NCBI GenBank assembly: GCA_943789455.1
Contig: CALSUE010000001.1
Location: forward strand, 127,001 to 191,000
DNA from: an uncultured Flavobacteriaceae bacterium
GTDB taxonomy: Bacteria > Bacteroidota > Bacteroidia > Flavobacteriales > Flavobacteriaceae
Length of the DNA: 64,000 bases
Reading direction: 5' to 3'
The stretch's first letter is position 1. Each line of letters starts with the position of its first letter. The notes under the pieces were generated by a model, which did not search any database, was not told the origin of the DNA, and saw only the letters and a list, made by a program, of their open reading frames with translations. Below are positions 26,713-35,876 of the stretch, piece after piece. Made by a program: the position numbers and the translations under genes.

Positions 26713-26742
26713 TGTTTAACGTTTTAAGCAGAATATTAAACA
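26713..26742. promoter_or_regulatory. Inverted repeat upstream of the TetR-type gene
   Basis: TGTTTAA and TTAAACA arms 16 bases apart, 31-60 bases upstream of the regulator ATG, with a third related TGTTAAA at 26751. It could be an autoregulatory operator. AT-rich sequence makes such repeats common, so this is weak. Confidence 0.25.
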
Positions 26743-26896
26743 AAAGGATTTGTTAAAATTTATAATAATAATTTAAAGTGTATTGTTATATGTTAATGAG
26801 ATGAATAGTCTCTATCTTTTTCTTCTTAAAAGTTAGTGTGATTTTTAAGGTAATATGTAGTGTTTGAATGTATCTTATATATTGATATATAAAGAA

Positions 26897-26922
26897 ATAA
26901 GCCTTGTTAAAACAAGGCTTAT
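26897..26922 (-). terminator. Hairpin just downstream of tRNA-Pro(UGG)
   Basis: Perfect 11-bp stem ATAAGCCTTGT/ACAAGGCTTAT with a 4-base loop, 5 bases past the tRNA 3' end. On the minus strand it is followed by TTCTTTATA, a modest U-rich tail, so it is probably the tRNA terminator. The rest of 26683-26926 holds no gene I can support. Confidence 0.7.
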
Positions 26923-26926
26923 AAAG

Positions 26927-27001
26927 TCGGGGTGGCAGGATTCGAACCTGCGACCTCCTCGTCCCAAACGAGGCGCGATGACCGGGCTACGCTACACCCC
27001 G
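26927..27001 (-). tRNA. tRNA-Pro (anticodon UGG)
   Basis: The minus strand folds as acceptor CGGGGTG/CACCCCG, D-arm GCGT..TCGC, anticodon stem CCTCG/CGAGG with loop TTTGGGA (anticodon UGG), T-arm GCAGG TTCGAAT CCTGC, discriminator A. It reads CCA and CCG, complementing the GGG tRNA at 12701-12775. The two proline tRNAs bracket the photolyase block. Confidence 0.97.
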
Positions 27002-27016
27002 ATGTTGAATCGGGCT

Positions 27017-27024
27017 CAAATTTA
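27017..27024 (-). promoter_or_regulatory. Promoter element of tRNA-Pro(UGG)
   Basis: Minus strand TAAATTTG matches TAnnTTTG, ending 15 bases before the mature tRNA 5' end. A T-rich TTTTAG lies about 20 bases further upstream, where the -33 element is expected. Confidence 0.55.
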
Positions 27025-27163
27025 CTGTATTATTTCTATACTCTAAAATTAAAGCCTTAAATAACTGTTTTAATTTCTATTTTTTTTTCTTTTACTAAAC
27101 ATAAAGTTAATAATTAATGTAAAGATTTAATTAAAATACATCTTTTAAAAAAATCAAAAAAAT

Positions 27164-27171
27164 TATATTTG
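27164..27171 (+). promoter_or_regulatory. Candidate promoter of trxB
   Basis: TATATTTG fits the -7 consensus TAnnTTTG, 22 bases before the trxB ATG. The -33 element is not obvious in the A-rich upstream sequence. Confidence 0.5.
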
Positions 27172-27193
27172 TATCTCAAAAAATAGAATAATA

Positions 27194-28141
27194 ATGTCTG
27201 AAAGTATTGAAAAAATAAAATGTTTAATTATTGGCTCTGGACCGGCAGGTTATACTGCAGCTATTTATGCAGCGAGAGCAGATATGAGGCCTGTAATGTA
27301 TACAGGTCTTCAAATGGGGGGGCAATTAACTACAACTACAGAAGTTGATAATTTTCCCGGCTATGCAAATGGTACAGATGGAACGGCTATGATGGAGGAT
27401 TTAAAAAATCAAGCAGAACGCTTTGGAACAGAAGTTCGTTTTGGTATGGTAACTGAAGTGGTTTTGAGTAAAGAAATAGGTGGTCTTCATCATGTCACTG
27501 TTGATGGTGCTAAAATTATTGAGGCTGATACTGTTATTATATCTACAGGAGCTACTGCTAAATATTTAGGAATAGAAAGTGAACAACGATTAATTGGTGG
27601 AGGAGTGTCAGCGTGTGCAACTTGTGATGGGTTTTTCTACAAGGGACAAGATGTAGTAGTTGTTGGAGCTGGAGATACGGCTGCAGAAGAAGCTACATAT
27701 TTAGCCAATATTTGTAATAAAGTTACCATGTTAGTTCGTAAAGACTATATGAGGGCATCAAAAGCGATGCAACATAGAGTTAATAAAACTGAAAATATAG
27801 AGGTACTATACAATACTGAATTGGATGAGGTATTGGGAGATAATGTAGTAGATGGTGTAAGAGTTGTCAATAATATTTCAGGAGATAAAAAAGAGATTTC
27901 TGTAATGGGTTTATTTATTGCTATTGGGCACAAGCCTAATACTGACTTGTTTAAAGGAGTGTTGAATATGGATGATACGGGTTATTTAATAACTGAAGGG
28001 AAAACTACTAAGACAAATATTCCTGGAGTTTTTGCTGCTGGAGATGTTCAAGATAAAGAATATAGACAAGCAGTTACAGCTGCAGGAACAGGTTGTATGG
28101 CTGCTCTAGATGCAGAAAGATATTTAGGCGCTTTAGCCTAA
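27194..28141 (+). CDS. trxB: Thioredoxin-disulfide reductase
   Basis: NADPH-dependent FAD enzyme that reduces thioredoxin in the cytoplasm. 315 residues, the normal length. FAD-binding IIGSGPAGYTAAIYAARA at the N-terminus, redox-active CATCDG near residue 140, NADPH-binding VVGAGDTAAEEA and C-terminal GVFAAGDVQDKEYRQAVTAAG. Monocistronic-looking, with its own -7 element. It faces away from the photolyase block but may support the thiol peroxidase there. Confidence 0.97.
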   Translation: MSESIEKIKCLIIGSGPAGYTAAIYAARADMRPVMYTGLQMGGQLTTTTEVDNFPGYANGTDGTAMMEDLKNQAERFGTEVRFGMVTEVVLSKEIGGLHHVTVDGAKIIEADTVIISTGATAKYLGIESEQRLIGGGVSACATCDGFFYKGQDVVVVGAGDTAAEEATYLANICNKVTMLVRKDYMRASKAMQHRVNKTENIEVLYNTELDEVLGDNVVDGVRVVNNISGDKKEISVMGLFIAIGHKPNTDLFKGVLNMDDTGYLITEGKTTKTNIPGVFAAGDVQDKEYRQAVTAAGTGCMAALDAERYLGALA

Positions 28142-28246
28142 GTTTTATAAATCCTTTTTACATTAATAGAAGTACTTTGAAATTAATTAAATGTATATTG
28201 TTGTCGAAAATAATATGTATATATTAATGATTAAACAATTTTAATT

Positions 28247-29797
28247 ATGTGGACAAAAATATCTTTAGTTAGAAAATCAATCTTTACTCTTATTTCGCTT
28301 TCATTATTTTTTATTAGTTGTAATAATTCTGAACTAGAGTATACCATTGAAACTACTTTAAATCCAAACAATATTTCGCCATTAACTGCAACTTTACAAA
28401 TAAATACAGACAAGCCTTGTAGTGTTCGCGTAAAAGTTTTAGGAGATATTCCAGTTGAACAATCCATTAAAGATGTTAATACTGCTACTACTGTTTCTGT
28501 TTTGGGACTATATCCAAACCAATTAAATAAAGTAGAAGTCACTCTAAATTTTGATGGAGGGCAACAGGTGGATGTAATAGAAATTCAAACCCAGCAATTA
28601 CCGGATTATTTTCCGTCAGTTAAGGTAGATAAGTTAGAAAAGGAAGCTATGGAGTCTGGTATGCATGCATTAGATATTCATTTTGCTAATTTTGGAAAGT
28701 TTCGTTCAGCTCCAATTATTTTTGATGATCAAGGTAATATTAGGTGGTATTTAGATCTAAGTTTTCACGGAGCGATGTTAGGCCCATTTCAAAAAATTAA
28801 AAATGGAAATATTTTAGTTGCAGGAAGAAGAACAATTTATGAGTTCGATATGATGGGTAAACAAATGGATAAGATTCTAATTGATAATAATTATGGAATT
28901 CATCATGATGTTTTAGAATTACCAAACAGAGATTTGTTGTTGTGTGTGGGAACTAGAGATGCCTATATAGAGATAGACGGTAAAACAATTTTATCTGATA
29001 GCGACTTTATGATTCATTATGACAGGAAGCAATCTAAAGTTGTGAAAAAATGGGATTTAGCAAAACATTTAGATGTCAGTAGAGATGACTTAAACTTCTT
29101 TAGAGGAGGAGATTGGCTTCACATGAATGCATTAGAGTTTGATCCTAGAGATAGTACTATTATAGTATCTGGGAGGAATCAGGGATTATTAAAAGTATCG
29201 TGGGATGATAAACTAAAATGGATCATGTCACCAAAACAACATTGGGGAAAATCTGGAAGAAAAGGGAATGGATATGAAACCAAACCTTATTTATTAACTG
29301 CTGTTAATAGTGAAGGTGTTCCTTATGCTAAGGATATCCAAACAGGTCATAAAAGCGCAGAAGATTTTGACTTTCCTTGGGGGCCACATGCTCCATACTT
29401 ATTGCCTAATGGTAATATCATTGTATTTGATAATGGTCCTTTTAGAAATTACAATAATGAAAATAATTATTCAAGAGCAGTAGAATACGAGATTAATGAG
29501 GTCAATAAAACTTTTAAACAAGTTTGGCAATACGGAAAAAATAGAGGAATAGAATTATTTTCTACTATAGTAAGTGATGTAGATTTTCTTCCTGAAACAA
29601 AAAATATTTTGATGACCTCTGGTTTTGTTAGTCCTAAAAACATACACAGAGCAAAAATTGTTGAAGTGTCTCCAGAAAATAATAAAGAAGTTTTTGAGGC
29701 AACGATATTCTTTAAAAGCACTAATAAAGGTAAGAAGAAAGGTTGGGGTCAAACCGATATTCTGTACAGATCTGAAAGAATGGAATTACAAAATTAG
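28247..29797 (+). CDS. Lipoprotein arylsulfotransferase (ASST) family protein
   Basis: 516 residues with a lipoprotein signal (FFISC lipobox near residue 25), so anchored in a membrane facing the periplasm or outside. An N-terminal Ig-like domain (about 30-115) precedes a beta-propeller with ASST features: HHDVLELPNRDLLLC, GDWLHMNALEFDPRDSTIIVSGR, PWGPHAPYLLPNGNIIVFDNG. ASST enzymes transfer sulfate between phenolic compounds through a His intermediate; several His residues are present but the acceptor is unknown. Sulfate chemistry fits a marine lifestyle. A strong terminator follows. Confidence 0.85.
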   Translation: MWTKISLVRKSIFTLISLSLFFISCNNSELEYTIETTLNPNNISPLTATLQINTDKPCSVRVKVLGDIPVEQSIKDVNTATTVSVLGLYPNQLNKVEVTLNFDGGQQVDVIEIQTQQLPDYFPSVKVDKLEKEAMESGMHALDIHFANFGKFRSAPIIFDDQGNIRWYLDLSFHGAMLGPFQKIKNGNILVAGRRTIYEFDMMGKQMDKILIDNNYGIHHDVLELPNRDLLLCVGTRDAYIEIDGKTILSDSDFMIHYDRKQSKVVKKWDLAKHLDVSRDDLNFFRGGDWLHMNALEFDPRDSTIIVSGRNQGLLKVSWDDKLKWIMSPKQHWGKSGRKGNGYETKPYLLTAVNSEGVPYAKDIQTGHKSAEDFDFPWGPHAPYLLPNGNIIVFDNGPFRNYNNENNYSRAVEYEINEVNKTFKQVWQYGKNRGIELFSTIVSDVDFLPETKNILMTSGFVSPKNIHRAKIVEVSPENNKEVFEATIFFKSTNKGKKKGWGQTDILYRSERMELQN

Positions 29798-29826
29798 ATC
29801 CTTTACATAGATCTTACATGTATATT

Positions 29827-29857
29827 AAGAGGTTGTTTAAACAACCTCTTTTTTTTT
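29827..29857 (+). terminator. Intrinsic terminator after the arylsulfotransferase gene
   Basis: A 24-base perfect palindrome, arms AAGAGGTTGTTT/AAACAACCTCTT, followed by a run of T. Confidence 0.92.
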
Positions 29858-29874
29858 ACACTATGTTTTAAATC

Positions 29875-29900
29875 TAAAAAAACCGTCAATAAATGACGGT
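29875..29900 (-). terminator. Intrinsic terminator of the beta-oxidation operon
   Basis: 7-bp stem ACCGTCA/TGACGGT with a 5-base loop; on the minus strand it is followed by a T-run. It lies 52 bases past the acyl-CoA dehydrogenase stop. Confidence 0.88.
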
Positions 29901-29952
29901 CTTCTTAAACAAAAAACTAAATACTTAATTTTTTTAAATCAGAGAATAGCTA

Positions 29953-31761
29953 TTAAAAACAGTACTTATTTTCAGTACTTAATTTCTCTGCTATTTTATT
30001 TCTCAACGCAACTACATTTGGATAATTAGTATACTTAGTGTATCGCTTTAAACCCATTAACATCATACGTTGCTCATCACCCTCTGCAAAAGAAATGATT
30101 CCTTCCTTTCCATTTTTTATAACTATCTCAACTGCATTATAAAGGTAAAGTTTTGCCATGGCTATTTGAATATCTTGTGCATCCTCTCCAAATCTTTTAG
30201 CATTTTTTTCAGCTCTAAGTAGCGTAGATTCGGACATGTAAATTTCATTTAGGATATTTGCCGCTGCCATCAGTAATTGTTGATGTTCTTCTAAATTTGG
30301 CCCGTATTTTTGAATCGCAGAACCTGCTACCATTAAAAACACTTTTTTCATATTAGCAATCATTTCTTTTTCTTCTGCAAATAAAACCGAATAATCAGGC
30401 GTATCAAAGGATGGAATACCCATCAATTCCTCACCAACAGCTGTAGCTGGCCCTAATAAATCTACATGGCCTTTCATTGCCTTTTTAATAAGCATACCTA
30501 CAGAAAGCATTCTGTTGATTTCGTTGGTTCCTTCATAAATTCTAGAAATTCTTGCATCTCTCCAAGCTGCTTCCATTGGAGTTTCCTCAGAAAACCCCAT
30601 TCCACCAAAAATTTGAATACCTTCATCTGCACAGGCTTGTACGTCTTCAGATACGGTTACTTTTAAAATAGAACATTCAATGGCATATTCTTCTACACCT
30701 TTTAATTCTGCTTCACTGTGAGAATTTCCATTGGCTAATCTTGCATTAATTCTATCTTCTATATCTTTTGCTGCCCTATAACTTGCAGCTTCACCCGCAT
30801 AAGTATTGGTAGCCATTTCGGCTAACTTTGATTTGATAGCTCCAAAATTCGATATTGAAGTTTTAAATTGTTTTCTCTCAGTGGCATATTTTAGAGCTAT
30901 TTCTGTAATTCTTCTTTGTGAATCTATACAGGCGGCAGCTAATTTAATTCTACCAACGTTTAAAGCGTTTACGGCTATTTTAAATCCTCCTCCTCTTACA
31001 GAAAGCATATTTTCTATGGGAACAACGGTGTCATTAAAAAATACCTGACGTGTAGAACTAGCTCTAATTCCTAATTTATGTTCTTCTTCACCTAACACAA
31101 TTCCATTAGAATCTGTTGAATCGTATTCTAAAATAAATCCAGTTATATTTTTATCATCTTCAATTCTGGCAAAAACAATCATCAAATTACAAAATCCTGC
31201 ATTTGAGATCCACATTTTCTGACCATTAATTTTATAAGATTTACCATCGTCAGAAAGAGTAGCAGTTGTTTTTCCAGAGTTGGCATCAGAACCTGCTCCG
31301 GGTTCTGTTAAACAATAAGCACCCATCCATTCTCCACTGGCTAGTTTTGGAACATATTTTTGTTTTTGTTCTTCAGTACCATATAATGTAATAGGCATAG
31401 TTCCAATTCCTGTATGAGCACCAAATGCAGTACTTAACGATCCATTTCCACTAGAGATGTACTCACATGTAATCATTGTAGAAACAAATCCCATACCTAA
31501 GCCTCCATATTCTTCAGGGACAGCTACACCTAAAAATCCAAGTTCTCCTGCCTTTTTCATCACCTCTTCGGTTAGCTTGTAATCTTTGGCTTCAAAACGT
31601 TCTCTGTGAGCTACAATTTCTCGATCGTTAAATTCTCTTACCGCATCACGCATCATAACTTGTTCTTCAGTAAAATCTTCTGGAGTAAATACGTCCTCAC
31701 ATTTAGATTCCTTTACTAAAAACTGTCCTCCTCTTAAAATATCTTTTTCTAATGTATCCAT
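29953..31761 (-). CDS. fadE: Acyl-CoA dehydrogenase
   Basis: FAD enzyme for the first oxidation step of fatty-acid beta-oxidation. 602 residues: an ACAD core of about 400 (AYCLTEPGAGSDANS, FNDTVVP, RKQFKTSISNFGAIKSKLAEM, and the catalytic-Glu segment RISRIYEGTNEINRML) plus a C-terminal helical extension of about 170 residues, as in Bacillus FadE. It is the third enzyme gene of a minus-strand operon with thiolase and FadN, 20 bases after the thiolase stop. Confidence 0.94.
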   Translation of the reverse strand: MDTLEKDILRGGQFLVKESKCEDVFTPEDFTEEQVMMRDAVREFNDREIVAHRERFEAKDYKLTEEVMKKAGELGFLGVAVPEEYGGLGMGFVSTMITCEYISSGNGSLSTAFGAHTGIGTMPITLYGTEEQKQKYVPKLASGEWMGAYCLTEPGAGSDANSGKTTATLSDDGKSYKINGQKMWISNAGFCNLMIVFARIEDDKNITGFILEYDSTDSNGIVLGEEEHKLGIRASSTRQVFFNDTVVPIENMLSVRGGGFKIAVNALNVGRIKLAAACIDSQRRITEIALKYATERKQFKTSISNFGAIKSKLAEMATNTYAGEAASYRAAKDIEDRINARLANGNSHSEAELKGVEEYAIECSILKVTVSEDVQACADEGIQIFGGMGFSEETPMEAAWRDARISRIYEGTNEINRMLSVGMLIKKAMKGHVDLLGPATAVGEELMGIPSFDTPDYSVLFAEEKEMIANMKKVFLMVAGSAIQKYGPNLEEHQQLLMAAANILNEIYMSESTLLRAEKNAKRFGEDAQDIQIAMAKLYLYNAVEIVIKNGKEGIISFAEGDEQRMMLMGLKRYTKYTNYPNVVALRNKIAEKLSTENKYCF

Positions 31762-31781
31762 GTTATAAATTTTACTTTTAT

Positions 31782-32972
31782 TTAACTTAAAAATTCAAAG
31801 ATACCTGCTGCACCTTGACCTGTTCCAACACACATGGTTACCATTCCATATTTGTTTTTCATATTTCTTTTTCTCATTTCATCAAATAATTGAACAGAAA
31901 GTTTTGCTCCGGTACAACCTAATGGGTGTCCAAGAGCTATGGCACCACCATTTACATTGATAATTTCTTTATTTAAATCTAATTCACGAATCACAGCTAA
32001 TGATTGGGAAGCAAATGCTTCATTCAATTCAATTAAATCGATATCATTTTGTTGTAAGCCTGCTTGTTTAAGGGCTTTTGGAATTGCAGCTACGGGACCA
32101 ATTCCCATAATTCTTGGTTCAACACCAGCTGCAGCATAATTTACCATTCTAGCTATGGGCTCTATGTTTAATTCTTTAACCATGTCTTCACTCATCACCA
32201 TAACAAAAGCAGCACCGTCACTCATTTGAGACGAATTCCCTGCAGTTACACTTCCACCAGCTGCAAAAACAGCACGTAGTCTGGCTAATGCTTCTTTGCT
32301 AGTTCCAGCTCTAGGTCCTTCGTCCTTTGTAACGGTATAGGTCTTAGTAGCTTTCTTACCATTTGCATCTAAATAGATTTGGTCTACTGTAATTGGAGCA
32401 ATTTGCTCTTGAAAACGATTTTCAGCTTGAGCTTTTAGGGCTTTCATGTGAGAATGATATGCAAATTCATCTTGATCCTCACGAGAAACTTTAAATTGAT
32501 TTGCAACCGCTTCAGCAGTATTTCCCATTCCCCAGTAATAATCTTCGTGGCCTTGTTTTACTGTATTGTAGTTTAACTCGGGTTTATAACCGGTCATTGG
32601 TACTGCACTCATACTCTCTGCACCACCGGCGATAATACAATCTGCCATTCCAGCCTGAATTTTAGCTGTAGCCATAGCGATAGTTTCTACACCAGACGAG
32701 CAAAATCTATTAACGGTTACTCCAGGAACATCCACACTATTTAATCCCATAAGAGAAATTAAACGTGCCATATTAAGTCCTTGAGATCCTTCTGGCATAG
32801 CATTCCCTACAATGACATCATCAATACGTTTAACGTCTAATTCAGGAAGTTCTTTCATCATGTGCTGAATGGTTTCAGCAGCCAATTCATCTGTTCTTTT
32901 AAATCTAAACAATCCTTTAGGTGCTTTCCCAACGGCCGTTCTGTATCCTTTTACTATATAAGCTGTTTTCAT
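31782..32972 (-). CDS. fadA: Acetyl-CoA C-acyltransferase (3-ketoacyl-CoA thiolase)
   Basis: Thiolytic cleavage ending each beta-oxidation cycle. 396 residues. Nucleophile Cys in VNRFCSSGVETIA (about residue 90), ELNEAFASQ, and the C-terminal GHPLGCTGAK and CVGTGQGAAG motifs. It lies 4 bases after fadN. The enzyme would act with the multifunctional FadN protein. Confidence 0.96.
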   Translation of the reverse strand: MKTAYIVKGYRTAVGKAPKGLFRFKRTDELAAETIQHMMKELPELDVKRIDDVIVGNAMPEGSQGLNMARLISLMGLNSVDVPGVTVNRFCSSGVETIAMATAKIQAGMADCIIAGGAESMSAVPMTGYKPELNYNTVKQGHEDYYWGMGNTAEAVANQFKVSREDQDEFAYHSHMKALKAQAENRFQEQIAPITVDQIYLDANGKKATKTYTVTKDEGPRAGTSKEALARLRAVFAAGGSVTAGNSSQMSDGAAFVMVMSEDMVKELNIEPIARMVNYAAAGVEPRIMGIGPVAAIPKALKQAGLQQNDIDLIELNEAFASQSLAVIRELDLNKEIINVNGGAIALGHPLGCTGAKLSVQLFDEMRKRNMKNKYGMVTMCVGTGQGAAGIFEFLS

Positions 32973-32976
32973 TTTT

Positions 32977-35382
32977 TTAGTTTCTTAATGGTTTACCAGT
33001 TTTTAACATGTGTTGAATACGTTCTAAAGTTTTTCGTTCTGTTGTTAAACTTAGAAACGCTTCACGTTCAATATCTAAAAGATACTGCTCAGTGACCTTT
33101 GTAGGCTCTGATAAATCTCCTCCAGCCATTACATAGGCGAGTTTATTTGCAATTTTCTTGTCATGCTCTGAAATGTAATGACTTGCTTCCATAGAATCTG
33201 TTCCTACTAAAAACATTCCCAAAGCTTGTTTACCTAATACAAGTACATCCTTACGAGCAGCTGGCTGAGTATAACCCGATTCTGCCATTAATAATGCGTG
33301 TTGTTTTGCTTGAGCAATTTGTCTTTCTTTGTTTACAACCACAACATCTTTTCCTTTTTGGAGTAATCCTATATCAAAAGCTTCATATGCTGAGGTAGCT
33401 ACTTTTGCCATTCCTATAGTTAAAAAGTGATCTTGTAAAACATTTAATTGAACATCTCCTTTTTGGAATAAATCTGATGCTCTAAGCGCCATCTCTTTAG
33501 AACCACCACCACCAGGAATAACACCAACACCAAACTCTACTAAGCCCATATATGTTTCTGCTGCTGCTACTACTTTGTCTGCGTGCAATGAGATTTCACA
33601 ACCTCCCCCTAAAGCCATTCCATGAGGAGCAGCAATTGTAGGGATTGAAGAATAACGCATACGCATCATGGTATCTTGAAAGTATTTGATAGCATAATTT
33701 AATTCATCGTATTCTTGTTCAACAGCCATCATAAAAATCATTCCTATATTGGCTCCAACCGAAAAATTTGCAGCTTGATTTCCAACAACTAATCCTTGGT
33801 AATTTGTTTCTGCTAAATCGATTGCCTTATTGATGGCTGTTAAAACATCAGCACCAATAGTATTCATTTTAGATTGGAATTCTAAATTTAAAATTCCGTC
33901 ACCAATATCTTCAATAACTGCACCAGAATTTTTCCAAACTTCGTTGGTTTTTCTTATGTTGTCTAAAATGATGAATGAATCTTGTCCTGGTTTTTTAAGA
34001 TGTGATTTTGCAGGAATGTCGTAATAGAAAGTGGCGCCTTCTTTTACAGAATAAAAAGAAGTTTCTCCTTTTGCTAACATTTCTGTTACCCATGCTGCAG
34101 GCTCTTTTCCTTCAGCTTTCATAATTTCAACCCCTTTAGCAACTCCTATGGCATCCCAAATTTGAAAAGGACCGTGTTCCCAACCAAAGCCAGCTCTTAA
34201 GCCATCATCAATTCTGTAGAGTTCGTCTGAAATTTCTGGAATTCTATTTTGAACATAAGCAAACATTGCAGCAAAACTTTTTCTGTAGAATTCTCCTGCC
34301 TTGTCTTTACCAGCAACCAATACTTTAAATCGGTCCGCTACATTGTCTATAGATTTTGTTAACTCTAAGGTTTCAAATTTTGCAGATTTTTTTGCTCTAT
34401 ATTCTAGTGTATTTAAGTCTAATGATAAAATTTCTCTCTTTCCATTCGCATTTTTAGTCATTTTGTAAAACCCTTGTTTGGTTTTACTTCCCAACCATTT
34501 GTTCTCCATCATGATATTTACATAGTCTGGAATCACAAATTGATCTCTCATTTCATCATTAGGGCAATTATCTTTAACCCCGTTAGCCGTATGAACTAAA
34601 GTATCTAAACCTACAACATCAATAGTTCTAAAGGTAGCAGATTTTGGACGCCCAATTACAGGACCTGTTAACTTATCAACTTCCTCTATGGTTAGTCCCA
34701 TTTCTTTAACAACATGAAATAGACTCATGATTCCAAAGATTCCAATTCTGTTTCCAATAAAAGCAGGTGTGTCTTTTGCTAGTACAGATGTTTTTCCTAA
34801 AAACTTATCTCCATACATCATTAAAAAGTCAGTAACTTCTTGGTTACATTTTGGACCAGGAACTACCTCAAATAATTTTAAATATCGAGGAGGGTTAAAA
34901 AAGTGGGTTACTGCAAAGTGTTTTTGAAAATCTTCACTTCTTCCTTCATTCATAAACTTTATTGGAATACCCGATGTATTCGACGTAATTAAAGTTCCTG
35001 GGGTTCTATGTTTTTCAATTTTTTCAAAAACTTGCTGCTTTATATCTAATCTTTCAACAACTACCTCCATAATCCAATCTACATCTTTAATTTTGTGTAA
35101 ATCGTCTTCAATATTTCCTGTTGTAATTCTATCAGCAAATTTTTGAGAATAAATAGGGGATGGTTTTGATTTTAGTGAAGTCTTTAACGCTTCGTTAACT
35201 AATCTATTACGAACCACACTGTCTTTTAATGAAAGCCCTTTTGCCTTTTCTTTTTCATTGATTTCTCTGGGTATAATGTCTAATAATAAGACTTCTACAC
35301 CAATATTGGCAAAGTGACATGCAATACCACTTCCCATAATACCGGAACCTACTATTGCAACTTTTTTAATTCTTCTAGTCAT
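32977..35382 (-). CDS. fadN: 3-hydroxyacyl-CoA dehydrogenase / enoyl-CoA hydratase (FadN type)
   Basis: 801 residues. The NAD-binding dehydrogenase comes first (VAIVGSGIMGSGIACHFAN, then VTHFFNPPRYLKLFEVV), followed by its helical domains to about residue 420, and an enoyl-CoA hydratase domain in the C-terminal half (GMALGGGCEISLHADKVV, GVIPGGGGSKE). Dehydrogenase-first order is that of Bacillus FadN, not of E. coli FadB, where the hydratase comes first. The gene order fadN-fadA-fadE also matches Bacillus. The MarR gene lies 15 bases upstream. Confidence 0.95.
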   Translation of the reverse strand: MTRRIKKVAIVGSGIMGSGIACHFANIGVEVLLLDIIPREINEKEKAKGLSLKDSVVRNRLVNEALKTSLKSKPSPIYSQKFADRITTGNIEDDLHKIKDVDWIMEVVVERLDIKQQVFEKIEKHRTPGTLITSNTSGIPIKFMNEGRSEDFQKHFAVTHFFNPPRYLKLFEVVPGPKCNQEVTDFLMMYGDKFLGKTSVLAKDTPAFIGNRIGIFGIMSLFHVVKEMGLTIEEVDKLTGPVIGRPKSATFRTIDVVGLDTLVHTANGVKDNCPNDEMRDQFVIPDYVNIMMENKWLGSKTKQGFYKMTKNANGKREILSLDLNTLEYRAKKSAKFETLELTKSIDNVADRFKVLVAGKDKAGEFYRKSFAAMFAYVQNRIPEISDELYRIDDGLRAGFGWEHGPFQIWDAIGVAKGVEIMKAEGKEPAAWVTEMLAKGETSFYSVKEGATFYYDIPAKSHLKKPGQDSFIILDNIRKTNEVWKNSGAVIEDIGDGILNLEFQSKMNTIGADVLTAINKAIDLAETNYQGLVVGNQAANFSVGANIGMIFMMAVEQEYDELNYAIKYFQDTMMRMRYSSIPTIAAPHGMALGGGCEISLHADKVVAAAETYMGLVEFGVGVIPGGGGSKEMALRASDLFQKGDVQLNVLQDHFLTIGMAKVATSAYEAFDIGLLQKGKDVVVVNKERQIAQAKQHALLMAESGYTQPAARKDVLVLGKQALGMFLVGTDSMEASHYISEHDKKIANKLAYVMAGGDLSEPTKVTEQYLLDIEREAFLSLTTERKTLERIQHMLKTGKPLRN

Positions 35383-35397
35383 TTGTTTTTGATTTGT

Positions 35398-35859
35398 TTA
35401 TACGGTTTTATTAACAGTATCTTCTTTATATATTAATTTATCTGCTATTAATTTGTTTATGGTTGAGGTTACTTTAAAGAAAGCCTCTAATTCTTTGGGT
35501 GATGTATGTTTCTTGACGATATCATTAAAAATAATTACGGATTCTCTTGAGATTTCACGCATCTCCTTTCCAAAGTCAGTAAGTTTAATAATAACGCTTC
35601 TACCATCACTAGGATTTTTCTCTCTAGATATTGCTCCCTTATCTTCCATTGTTTTTAAAATTCGAGATAGGCTAGTGGGTTCCATTCCCATTAATGGGCC
35701 TAAAGCGGTAGAAGGTGTTCCTTTTTCATAATCAATATTTAAAAGTACGAATGCTGTAGCCATGGTACTATCATGTTTAGCGGCACGCTCATTATAAAGT
35801 TTCGCAACAGCTTGCCAGGTAGCTCTTAATTGATGATCTATTGATTTATTTTTATCCAT
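35398..35859 (-). CDS. MarR-family regulator of the beta-oxidation operon
   Basis: 153 residues with a winged helix-turn-helix in the middle (LGPLMGMEPTSLSRILKTMEDKGAISREKNPSDGRSVIIKLTDFG) and dimerisation helices at both ends. It is the first gene of the operon and directly precedes fadN, so it very likely represses the operon and responds to acyl-CoA or fatty acids, as other regulators at such loci do. Two large palindromes overlapping its promoter are the probable binding sites. Confidence 0.92.
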   Translation of the reverse strand: MDKNKSIDHQLRATWQAVAKLYNERAAKHDSTMATAFVLLNIDYEKGTPSTALGPLMGMEPTSLSRILKTMEDKGAISREKNPSDGRSVIIKLTDFGKEMREISRESVIIFNDIVKKHTSPKELEAFFKVTSTINKLIADKLIYKEDTVNKTV

Positions 35860-35864
35860 TATGC

Positions 35865-35872
35865 CAAAGATA
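35865..35872 (-). promoter_or_regulatory. -7 promoter element of the marR-fad operon
   Basis: Minus strand TATCTTTG matches TAnnTTTG and ends 5 bases before the MarR ATG, which suggests a leaderless or near-leaderless mRNA. The first palindrome lies immediately upstream, across the expected -33 region. Confidence 0.55.
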
Positions 35873-35876
35873 TAAA

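Noticed and set aside
26864-27046. Plus-strand ORF containing WQDSNLRPPRPKRGAMTGLRYTP
   Set aside because: It is the antisense translation of tRNA-Pro(UGG), a well-known false protein pattern.
28231-28542. 103-residue minus-strand ORF across the start of the arylsulfotransferase gene
   Set aside because: Antisense shadow of a lipoprotein gene with clear motifs.
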